This document shows, piece by piece, positions 1 to 24,126 of a stretch of DNA of 64,000 bases. The stretch covers positions 48,196,684-48,260,683 of the forward strand of contig CM067346.1 of assembly GCA_034190875.2 (NCBI GenBank). Reading direction: 5' to 3'. Origin of the DNA: Urechis unicinctus (Eukaryota; Annelida; Polychaeta; Xenopneusta; Urechidae). A program made the translations under genes and the position numbers. Within the stretch, counting starts at the first letter, position 1. Each line of letters starts with the position of its first letter. The notes beneath the pieces are model-generated. The model searched no databases, was not told the origin of the DNA, and saw nothing but the letters and a program-made list of their open reading frames with translations.

Positions 1-12524
<12,524 letters not shown>

Positions 12525-13658
12525 CTTAAACAAAAGCAACAGCTAATTGATCGTTGTAATACACTGGAAGAACTGGTAACAGATGTCCGATGTCAACTAT
12601 CCTTCTGTCTTCATAAATCACTGACCTATCAGTGTTCCATCGGATCCTTGAATCAAACAACATCGCAATACATCATCGAAACGGACATGTGGGCAGGTGT
12701 TTTCTTGCTAGACATGAGAATATGGAACCCGCATAGATATTCAGAGATTACGCAAATATGTTAGGGCGAATGCAACGGTAATGATCTCGTTTCAAGGCCA
12801 AAGCCGTAAAGGACATGAGTAATTCAAAATCAATTTGTATATATGGACCTGCCGTCAGAACAGGATCTGTGATTTTATCTTCGTTGCAGTTCCTGCCTTT
12901 ATTGGTGCCTTACTTGCTGCTCTTGACATCAGCTGGTTGTGTGGAATGGTGACGTATGGTGTGATATATGAACTAGGAAAAAATGCTGAATACTGATGCA
13001 TTCAATGCACAATAACATGTTTAGTTTCTCTGGCGTAATCAACAGTTACTGCGCTATCCAGCTATGTAATAATTATGTAAACCTAGTCACATAGCAAATG
13101 TTATAAATGTTTCAAAATCATGAAAACTCTGCTTTATCACTACACCCGCAGCTAACCATGGCGTTGCTCTGTTATATTAACGCTCAAACATAACAACGGA
13201 TTGGTTTTTGGATGCTTCAGTCGGCCATAATTCCAGGATAATGCTATATTGAATTTTAATATTGTATGACGGCACGGCAATGCTGACCCTTCAACATTCT
13301 GTAGTAGCTCATCATGCATGACAGAAAGTAATCAGATTATTTGTGAAAGCTTCTTAAGTCCATTCAATAAATCATTTTGGTTAGTCAACGTATTGAAGAC
13401 AATGTGGGCTCGCGGATGCTGATAATGCACCTGAGTACAGCCAAATTGATTTCTTTCAATAATATACCATTGTTGGCGCATTAGCCATGTGCTTCAGATG
13501 CATCACACGATACAAGTAACCACAGAAACATTGAAAGGTTAAGTAGAGGGAACTTCAAAGCATCGTCTCAAATAGGGGTGACACCTTCAAGTTAACATAA
13601 AACCAAACAAAGTCAAATTTATCCTGCCATTATTTAAAAACAACTTCAAGCAACGCTG

Positions 13659-13979
13659 TTATGCAAGTGAAAGTGAAAATATGTATAGATATATGACTGT
13701 TAAAGATTTCCAAACCACGATACATTGACAGTAAGAATATAATGTGGTGTTTACCAATGGCAAAGTGTCAATGTAGCCGTATGTGTTCAACGTAAAATCA
13801 CATACTGACTGCATTGGAACAAATCCAAAAGGAGCTTGTGAATAAATTCTTATTGCATTCATATCATCTAAGGTTTTTGTAGTTGATTTATGACTATGAA
13901 TTGGTGTGTTGAGAAAATGCAATGATGGTCCAGCAGACTTGGCGTGACGATGGTCACGACAGATATCATTTAAGGTCAA
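13659..13979 (-). other. 106-codon open frame of unknown status, conserved in both duplicate copies
   Basis: The counterpart is 19018-19338. By eye the copies differ at four sites in this frame, two of them synonymous, and both stay open. That is too little divergence to show selection: duplicates this young keep open frames by chance. The product has no signal peptide, membrane segment or domain I recognise. It begins MTLNDICRDH and could be an exon fragment or a chance frame. Confidence 0.15.
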
Positions 13980-14458
13980 TATTTCCGATCATGCTGGTAT
14001 TGTTTGCAACTTGCAACAACAACATAATAAGTCAAGTTCAATGTCGTTTGAACGCAATGTAGAGCTAGGAATGCGGTAATTTGTTGTGCCCTGACAACTC
14101 AACACAAAGGTGTTTTAACGGTCACATATTGTAATGACTGATTCACAATTACTTTTATCGCACCATTTTATTTTACTTGATTCTGGCGAGAAGAGAGCAC
14201 TGGCAATCTACCTCTTTGCATTGATGAATACCTACCTGTTCATCTGATTTTCCGTCGTCTCGTCTCTATTTCTGGTGGTGGTTTTATGAGCCCTCGATTC
14301 CCCTTCAAGCACCTAACACCCCAGTTAATGGTCACTCGCTGGTTATTCGATAAATCACTTCAATGGAAAATGTACTCAAGCCAGTGAACGTGCTAGAAAT
14401 GCCGTTTTTCATGAGAGACTTAAACACTAAAGCCACAATCACTATCGGCGCTTAAACA

Positions 14459-14734
14459 TTGGCGATCCTGGTGGCAATCAATTTGCATCACTCAGCAGAG
14501 GAAATCGGTTTGTGGTTGACGTGTCAAGCTCCGGAACAGAGATGCGTGAAAACTCGCTCTCGTAAACGAAGTCATTCAGATATACACATGAACAATGTCC
14601 GAAACGCAATTCGTATACGCCAATGGAACTACCTCCTCTACAAAGAATGCGTAGGCGGACGTAGAGGACGACGCCTGGCGCAGGTCATATCCTCAGGTAT
14701 GGATCAGGACGAGGCCACGCCTATGAAATCATAA
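14459..14734 (+). other. 91-codon open frame of unknown status, conserved in both duplicate copies
   Basis: The counterpart is 19811-20086. The stretch is locally GC-richer and more coding-like than its surroundings. It encodes a basic protein (KTRSRKRSHSD, GGRRGRR) that ends shortly after ISSGMDQDEA. I count five differences between the copies, three of them synonymous. The frame opens with TTG just after a stop, so if real it is more likely an internal exon than a complete gene; a possible acceptor lies at ACTCAG near 14500. No family recognised. Confidence 0.2.
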
Positions 14735-15219
14735 GAATACAAGACGGTCTGCGTCATTGCATTTCAGAGAAGTCAATACGTTTATATCCTTAAGGCCACC
14801 AACGTCACCGATACATCAAAGCAATGTCATAAATCCATGCTACTTACGCACATAATCGCAAACCAGGACATCTCATAAGCACCACGATAGTGGCGCTTGT
14901 GATTTATTCCTGCATATTATTGTAGACATATTAGAGTTATTAATTACCACAATATAGCTGATTGTAGTACAGTAGTATCAACATAGCCAAACTCTCAATA
15001 GCATTGAGGACAGTGTATTTAAACTAATGTGGGTTTGGCACAACCGGCATCCTTTGCACGCCGTTAAATGCTTGGGTTTACACCTGGTTTGACATACAAC
15101 CTATTATTATCGACCGCAAGAGTCAGTATAGCGTTGTGATCAATAAATACAGTCGATAATATTGTGGTGATACACGTCACAGAGTTCGCTGTTCAAAGTA
15201 TTACCGCAGTCATTGTCAT

Positions 15220-15220
<1 letters not shown>

Positions 15221-15310
<90 letters not shown>

Positions 15311-15364
15311 ATGTGTGTATGTGTGTGTGTGTGTATATGTGTGTGTGAATGTATGTGTGTGTGC
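15221..15364. repeat. (TG)n microsatellite in duplicate copy 1
   Basis: A TG tract of about 85 bases followed by interrupted TG, TA and CG variants. It corresponds to 20572-20700 in copy 2, where the length and interruptions differ, showing that the tract has mutated since the duplication. Confidence 0.95.
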
Positions 15365-16979
15365 ATATCAGTTCACCCAACGTATATAGTTGTCGTGTAT
15401 TCAAGCAACGATCACTGCCATACCCATATAAACATCGGTTGTAGTTTCCGAAAAAAATTCATCATGTCTAGGAGCCTTTGTTAGTTGCGATCAGTAGTTG
15501 TGTTACATTCACGAATAACCATTGCATTACATGAGGTGATTTGATATAACAAAATCAGCTTATGAGGATATATAAATTGGTGGAATGGTGAATGTTCAAG
15601 ATGTCATTCCATGCACGTCTGCCAAGTACGTTTGGACCGTGGGCGTACATCCAGTGTTCCATTGTTTGGCCTCACTTTGGCCACGCTAACACGATCACTC
15701 AGACTGTCACAATGAAGCCAAACTATGCTTGTTAATATGTATGATATGCTTACTCCGCTTTCAAACCAGCAGTATAGAGCCAGCTAAATATGTTAGATGA
15801 TGATATATTGCGATAATAGAGATGGTTTGAGACAAGGTATTTTAACATTGCCAATTGCGGGGATAGACTCATGCTTAGCAATGTCAAATAATTCTAATGA
15901 TACCAGCGTATCATCATAGACATAACAGCGTGATAAATTTCGTATATACCATATTCATGACAGAAATGCTTAAGCACTTAAATCCATTAATCTATTAAAT
16001 CTATTCATTAATCATTAATCTATCACATCTCAGTTTGAAGTTGATGAAAATATTACCATTCGGTACATTCACTTCAGTAAACAAATTTTAAAAATTATTT
16101 TGTTATATGCGTCACTGCAATGTTTGTATTCATTAATACAAGAATATCCGAGAAATAAATGCAGTATTGAGGATGCAAAGCGATATGAACGTACGTTTTA
16201 TAAACATTTGTCACAATTTGAGCTTGTCTCTAGTTCTCTTTTTATTCAAGATGGCGCATCACTGCACGTGGAATTTGACTTGTGAAGAATAGTGACGAAT
16301 AATTTGAGACAAATATGTTTGTTTTATTCCACTTTTAAACATCCTTTAACACTCCTTTTTGAATCATGCATTAAATACTTGGCAAAAGGTCAGTTCGTCA
16401 TTAATTTAAATTGGAAGCACTTTGTTGCTGTACTATACATATCAAAGCGGCTAGTGCAATAAAAACGTGGGCGGTGCGGCGTCAGGCGCTAAATTATTCC
16501 CAAGTCTATCTTCTGGGCCGTGCCATACTCGATCCATCGCCACTGGCAAATATCCGATTAGAAACATTTAGCGGTGCGTTCGCTGTTTAAATGCGATAGA
16601 CTAATTCATTCTGTTGTGAATGGAGTACATGTTGTCATCTGTAATGAGGGTTGGTTTCATTGAACTGTTGATTTGATGTAGCCCACGAGTACACATTTAG
16701 CATCGCACCAGAATGCACAACAAATGAACAGAAAACATAATTTTGTATCAGTGTATGACTTTTGCACTAACCTTATATCCCAACACAACCTGATAATCAA
16801 TATGCAAATGAGGGTTTATTTGTACATCCATATGCAGACCAAGCTTTTTATATTTATGTGACTGATTTGGGGTTGGTTTTCCGAGTTAAATTAACGATTT
16901 AGACCATACTCTTGCTGTCTATGATATGGAACCAACCCGTGCAGGATCACTGCCAAATTGTCCCTACATTATTGTCATA

Positions 16980-17157
16980 AGCCCTTCTGCCATATGTCCT
17001 CAGTCACTATCCTACTGTCGCATGCCCACTATGGTCACTGTCATTACTCTACTGTCACATGAACACTATGGTCACTGTCACATGCCCACTATGGTCACTG
17101 TCATTACTCTACTGTCACATGCCCACTATGGTCACTGTCATTACTCTACTGTCACAT
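16980..17157. repeat. 37-bp minisatellite in duplicate copy 1
   Basis: Tandem units built round ATGGTCACTGTCATTACTCT, period 37 with one shortened 23-bp step. It corresponds to 22320-22466 in copy 2, which has fewer units. Confidence 0.85.
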
Positions 17158-17636
17158 TCCTTTTGTCACTACCTGACTGTCAAGTAGCCATTGGCACAAC
17201 TCCACTCTCATCATATGTTCACTGTCATAAACCTTTGGTTATATGGCCAGTATCACAAACCTAATCATGTATACTCTTCGTCACACACTGTGATATACGA
17301 CAACAACGAATGACTTTTCGGACGGACAAGCTGAACAACGGCATATGCCACGTTCTGATGCCTTGGTTCCGTAACAGATATCCTCAGTTGATATGGTATG
17401 TTGGCCGTTGGATATGTTCGTACCATATGACAGATTGTAAATTCTGCATGTAAATCTTAGGATGAAATACGCATTACCATGTAAATAAATCATTTAAAGC
17501 GAAAGCGTGTCCGGGCTATTCAGATGGCTGCTTGCACATTCATTTTTTCTCTGGCCTGGGGAGTTGACCAATCTACATATTTTGCTTTGCGTGGGCCAAA
17601 ATCCATATATATAAATTTATACATATACGTATCTAT

Positions 17637-17755
17637 GTACATATATATATATATATATATATATAGATATTACATATATATTAGATATACATATATATAT
17701 ACATATATATAAATGTATAGAGAGATATACATCTATATATATATAGAGAGATATA

Positions 17756-17837
<82 letters not shown>
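17637..17837. repeat. AT microsatellite at the junction of the two duplicate copies
   Basis: An interrupted TA/AT tract (with ATAGAGAGATA variants), then a pure AT run ending at 17837. Copy 2 of the duplication starts immediately afterwards, so the tract forms the recombination junction. Confidence 0.95.
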
Positions 17838-17838
<1 letters not shown>

Positions 17839-20571
17839 GCTTTAAAACAAAAGTAGCAGCTAATTGATCGTTGTAATACACTGGAAGAACTGGTAACAGA
17901 TGTCTGATGTCAACTATCCTTCTGTCTTCATAAATCACTGACCTATCAGTGTTCCATCGGATCCTTGAATCAGACAACATCGCAAAACATCATCGAAACG
18001 GACATGTGGGCAGGTGTTTTCTTGCGTATTCTAGACATGAGAATATGGAACCCGCATAGATATTCAGAGATTACGCAAATATGTTAGGGCGAATGCAACG
18101 GTAATGATCTCGTTTCAAGGCCAGAGCCGTAAAGGACATGAGTAATTCAAAATCAATATGTATATATGGACCTGCCGTCAGAACAGGATCTGTGATTTTA
18201 TCTTCGTTGCAGTTTCTGACTTTATTGGTGCCTTACTTGCTGCACTTGACATCAGCTGGTTGTGTGGAATGGTGACGTATAGTGTGATATATGAACTAGG
18301 AAAAAATGCTGAATACTGATGCATTCAATGCACAATAACATGTTTAGTTTCTCTGGCGTAATCAACAGTTACTGCGCTATCCAGCTATGTAATAATTATG
18401 TAAACCTAGTCACATAGCAAATGAAAACATATCTTATGCATTGCACTCCCTCCAAATGTTATAAATTTTTAAAAATCATGACAACTCTGCTTTATCACTA
18501 CACCCGCAGCTAACCATGGCGTTGCTGTGTTATATTAACGCTCAAACATAGCAACGCATTGGTTTTTGGATGCTTCAGTCGGCCATAATTCCAGGATAAT
18601 GCTATATTGAATTTTAATATATGTATGACGGCACGGCAATGCTGACCCTTCAACATTCTCTAGTAGCTCATCATGCATGACAGAAAGTAATCAGGTTATT
18701 TGTGAAAGCTTCTTAAGTCCTTTCAATAAATCATTTTGGTTAGTCAACGTATTGAAGACAATGTGGGCTCGCGGATGCTGATAATGCACCTGAGTACAGC
18801 CAAATTGATTTCTTTCAATAATATACCATTGTTGGCGCATTAGCCATGTGCTTCAGATGCATCACACGATACAAGTAGCCACAGAAACATTGAAAGGTTA
18901 AGTAGAGGGAACTTCAAAGCATCGTCTCAAATAGGGGTGACACCTTCAAGTTAACATAAAACCAAACAAAGTCAAATTTATCCTGCCATTATTTAAAAAC
19001 AACTTCAAGCAACGCTGTTATGCAAGTGAAAGTGAAAATATGTATAGATATATGACTGCTAAAGATTTCCAAACCACGATACATTGACAGTAAGAATATA
19101 ATGTGGTGTTTACCAATGGCAAAGTGTCGATGTAGCCGTATGTGTTCAACGTAAAATCACATACTGACTGCATTGGAACAAATCCAAAAGGAGCTTGTGA
19201 ATAAATTCTTATTGCATTCATATCATCTAAGGTTTTTTTAGTTGATTTATGACTATGAATGGGTGTGTTGAGAAAATGCAATGATGGTCCAGCAGACTTG
19301 GCGTGACGATGGTCACGACAGATATCATTTAAGGTCAATATTTCCGATCATGCTGGTATTGTTGGCAACTTGCAACAACAACATAAGTCAAGTTCAATGT
19401 CGTTTGAACGCAATGTAGAGCTAGGGATGCGGTAACTTGTTGCGCCCTGACAACTCAACACAAAGGTGTTTTAACGGTCACATATTGTAATGACTGATTC
19501 ACAATTACTTTTATCGCACCATTTTATTTTTCTTGATTCGGGCGAGAGGAGAGCACTGGCAATCTACCTCTTTGCATTGATGAATACCTGTTCATCTGAT
19601 TTTCCGTCGTCTCGTCTCTATTTCTGGTGGTGGTTTTATGAGCCCTCGATTCCCCTTCAAGCACCTAACACCCCAGTTAATGGTCACTCGCTGGTTATTC
19701 GATAAATCACTTCAATGGAAAATGTACACAAGCCAGTGAACGTGCTAGAAATGCCGTTTTTCATGCGAGACTTAAACACTAAAGCCACAATCACTATCGG
19801 CGCTTAAACATTGGCGATCCTCGTGGCAATCAATTTGCATCACTCAGCTGAGGAAATCGGTTTGTGGTTGACGTGTCAAGCTCCGGAACAGAGATGCGTG
19901 AAAACTCGCTCTCGTAAACGAAGTCATTCAGATATACACATGAACAATGTCCGAAAAGCAATTCGTATACGCCAATGGAACTACCTCCTCTACAAGGAAT
20001 GCGTAGGCGGACGTAGAGGACGACGCCTGGCGCAGGTCATATCCTCAGGTATGGATCAGGACGAGGCCACGTCTATGAAATCATAAGAATACAAGACGGT
20101 CTGCGTCATAGCATTTCAGAGAAGTCAATACGTTTATATCCTTAAGGCCACGAACGTCACCGATACATCAAAGCAATGTCATAAATCCATGCTACTTACG
20201 CACATAATCGCAAACCAGGACATTTCATAAGCACCACGATAGTGGCGCTTGTGATTTATTCCAGCATAATATTGTAGACATATTAGAGTTATTAATTACC
20301 ACAATATAGCTGATTGTAGTACAGTAGTATCAACATAGCCAAACTCTCAATAGCATTGAGGACAGTGTATTTAAACTAATGTGCGTTTGGCAAAACCGGC
20401 ATCCTTTGCACGCCGTTAAATGCTTGGGTTTACACCTGGTTTGACATACAACCTATTATTATCGACCCCAAGAGTCAGTATAGCGTTGTGATCAATAATT
20501 ACAGTCGATAATATTGTGGTGATACACGTCACAGAGTTCGCTGTTCAAAGTATTACCGCGGTCATTGTCAT

Positions 20572-20700
<129 letters not shown>

Positions 20701-22319
20701 ATATCAGTTCACCCAACGTATATAGTGTATTTAAGCATTGATCACTGCCATACCCATATAAACATCGGTAGTAGTGTCCGAAAAAAAAATCATCATGTTT
20801 AAGAGCCTTTGTTAGTTGCGATCAGTAGTTGTGTTACATTCACGAATAACCATTGCATTACATGAGGTGATTTGATATAACAAAATCAGCTTATGAGGAT
20901 ACATAAATTGGTGGAATGGTGAATGTACAAGGTGTCATTCCATGCACGTCTGCCAAGTACGTTTGGACCGTGGGCGTACATCCAGTGTTCCATTGTTTGG
21001 CCACACGTTGGCCACGCTAACACGATCACTCAGACTGTCACAATGAAGCCAAACTATGCTTGTTAATATCTATGATATGCTTACTCCGCTTTAAAGCCAG
21101 CAGTATTGAGCCAGCTAAATATGTTAGATGATGATATATTGCGATGATAGAGATGGTTTGAAACAAGGTATTTTAACATTGCCAATTGTGGGGATAGACT
21201 TATGCTTAGCAATGTCAAATAATTCTAATGATACCAGCGTATCATCATAGACATAACAGCGTGATAAATTTCGTATATACCATATTCATGACAGAAATAC
21301 TTAAGCACTTAAATCCATTAATTTATTAAATCTATTCATTCATCATTAATCTATCACATCTCAGTTTGAAGTTGATGAAAATATTACCATTCGGTAGATT
21401 CACTTCAGTAAACAAATTTTAAAAATTATTTAGTTATATGCGTCACTGCAATGTTTGTATTCATTAATACAAGAATATCCGAGAAATAAATGCAGTATTG
21501 AGGATGCAAAGCGATATGAACGTACGTTTTATAATCATTTGTCACAATTTGAGCTTGTCTCTAGCTCTCTTTTTATTCAAGATGGCGCATCACTGCACGT
21601 GGAATTTGACTTGTGAAGAATAGTGACGTATAATTTGAGACAAATATGTTTGTTATATTCCACTTTTAAACATCCTTTAACACTCCTTTTTGAATCATGC
21701 ATTAAATACTTGGGAAAAAGTCAGTTCGTCATTAATTTAAATTGGAAGCACTTTGTTGCTGTACTATACATATCAAAGCGGCTAGTGCAATAAAAACGTG
21801 GGCGGTGCGGCGTCAGGCGCTAAATTATTCCCAAGCCTATCTTCTGGGCGTGCCATACTCGATCCATCGCCACTGGCAAATATCCGGTTAGAAACATTTA
21901 GCGGTGCGTTCGCTGTTTAAATGCGATAGACTAATTCATTCTGTTGTGAATGGAGTACATGTTGTCATCTGTAATGAGGGATGGTTTCATTGAACTGTTG
22001 ATTTGATGTAGCCCACGAGTACACATTTAGCATCGCACCAGAATGCACAACAAATGAACAGAAAACATAATTTTGTATCAGTGTATGACTTTTGCACTAA
22101 CCTTATATCCCAACACAACCTGATAATCAATATGCAAATGAGGGTTTATTTGTACATGAATATGCAGACCAAGCTTTTTATATTAATGTGACTGATTTGG
22201 GGTTGGTTTTCCGAGTTAAATTAACGATTAAGACCATACTCTTGCTTTCCACGATATGGAACTAACTCGTGCAGGATCACTGCCCTATTGTCCCTACATT
22301 ATTGTCATAAGCCCTTCTG

Positions 22320-22466
22320 CGATATGTCCTCACTCACTACCCTACTGTCTCATGCCCACTATGGTCACTGTCATTACTCTACTGTCGCATGAACACTATG
22401 GTCACTGTCATTACTGTACTGTCACATGCCCACTATGGTCACTGTCATTACTCTACTGTCACATTC
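22320..22466. repeat. 37-bp minisatellite in duplicate copy 2
   Basis: About three units of the same 37-bp repeat as 16980-17157, without the shortened unit. Confidence 0.8.
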
Positions 22467-22935
22467 CTTCTGCCACTACCTGACTGTCAAGTAGCCATTG
22501 GCACAACTCCACTCTCATCATATGTTCACTGTCATAAACCTTTGGTTATATGGCCAGTATCACAACCCTAATCATGTATACTCTTCGTCACACACTGTGA
22601 TATACGACAACAACGAATGACTTTTCGGACGGACAAGCTGAGCAACGGCATATGCCACGTTCTGATGCCTTGGTTCCGTAAGAGATATCCTCAGTTGATA
22701 TGGTATGTTGGCCGTTGGATAGGTTCGTACCATATGACAGATTGTAAATTCTGCATGTAACTCTTAGGATGAAATACGCATTACCATGTAAATCAATCAT
22801 TTAAAGCGAAAGCGTGTCCCGGCTATCCAGATGGCGGCTTGTACATTCATTTTTTCTCTGGCCTGGGGACCAATCTACATATTTTGCTTTGCGTGGGCCA
22901 AAATCCATATATATATTTATACATATACGTATCTA

Positions 22936-23078
<143 letters not shown>

Positions 23079-23268
23079 ATATATTACAACTACATGCCTC
23101 TCAGGTAGCATTATTTCCGCAGGGTATCACTGCATTACATCAATGAACAAGCCTGTTCTTCAAGATAATTTGCATTTTCATTACTGTTCACCATTTAATA
23201 CATGGTCAACTTTCAAAAGTCATTTTTATGGTATATGTTTAATAAAATAGAATGTGGACACTGCTATT

Positions 23269-23276
23269 TATGTACA
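23269..23276 (-). promoter_or_regulatory. candidate Pumilio site (TGTACATA) near the DISP transcript end
   Basis: The minus strand reads TGTACATA, matching the Pumilio consensus UGUANAUA. It lies about 20 bases past the first poly(A) signal, so it is in the mRNA only if cleavage occurs further down, for example after ATTAAA at 23194-23199. Confidence 0.3.
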
Positions 23277-23296
23277 ACTAGCTTGTGATGAAGATA

Positions 23297-24126
23297 TTTA
23301 TTACTGATGGCCCATAAGTACAACACTTTCCTTGGACATTTAAAATGTGGAGCAAATAGTGAAGGTTCAGATATGAAGAAAACACATTTGCAACTGTTAT
23401 TAAATCACAATACTTTACATTACATAATCACTTATTAAAAATCACAATGTCGCATTTATGTATAAGTATATATACCAATGTATAGTGCTTCATTGTAATC
23501 TCTATCTATATACGGTTGTGACATCAAGGCAGCTTGACATGAAATAGAAATTTAGATAAATATTCAACAATATAAATAACTGTTTATATACTGAAGACAG
23601 TAAAACACAAAAAGCACTGTTGTTTCAATTAGCAATAACATGTCACTTCTAAATAACGAAGAAGCCAACAGGTTGATATAATTGATATTATACAGTGTAC
23701 ACGTAGTTGAACTTGTCTGTGATGAGTGATAGTCACAAATTAGCACCAGTCAGCATTCATACAAATACCAGTGAATAAATTGAGAAATACAATGGTGGAT
23801 TTATGTACAACTACCTCTCAGCAACCAAGTATTTTGTAAGTCACATATCAATAAGCCGCCCTTAAACCAACTAGTTGTACAACCCATCAGTGTATTACTA
23901 GCAGTTAGGTACATTTAAAATACAAACAACAAATTCTCATAGAATATAAAAGTGTTACTTCTAAATATGAGAGATCAATACATCTGATAAAATACTTGTA
24001 AGGATTTACAAAATAATTACAGTTCAAACATGCCCATGAAAACAGTGCATTTCATCTGAAGAGAGAGAGGAAAAGAAGATTTGGTAAGAAAACTACATTG
24101 AGAAGACATGGTAATGGGGATATCAC
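23297..24126 (-). other. DISP 3' untranslated region with candidate poly(A) signal
   Basis: AT-rich sequence after the DISP stop codon. The first AATAAA on the minus strand is at 23297-23302 (TTTATT on the plus strand), giving a 3'UTR of roughly 830-850 nt. A later ATTAAA at 23194-23199 could extend it. No open frame or repeat array interrupts it. The extent is inferred from the signal only. Confidence 0.5.
23802..23809 (-). promoter_or_regulatory. candidate Pumilio site (TGTACATA) in the DISP 3'UTR
   Basis: An exact match to UGUANAUA on the transcribed strand, inside the predicted 3'UTR about 320 nt after the stop. The same 15-bp context (ATTTATGTACAACTA on the plus strand) recurs at 23266-23280. 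Confidence 0.4.

Larger units (their letters stand above)
12525..17837 (+). repeat. tandem segmental duplication, copy 1 (~5.3 kb)
   Basis: This segment is repeated almost base for base directly downstream (copy 2 from about 17838). Both copies begin at a TTAAA(A)CAAAAG sequence and end in a long AT tract, and they carry the same landmarks in the same order: a minus open frame, a plus open frame, a GT microsatellite, a 37-bp minisatellite and a terminal AT tract. The offset drifts from about 5317 to 5359 and back to about 5330 through small indels. In the two open frames compared by eye, differences are 1-2 percent. Copy 1 lacks about 35 bases present in copy 2 near 18424-18458, flanked by a short CAAATG direct repeat. 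It also has an extra short unit in the minisatellite. Confidence 0.95.
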
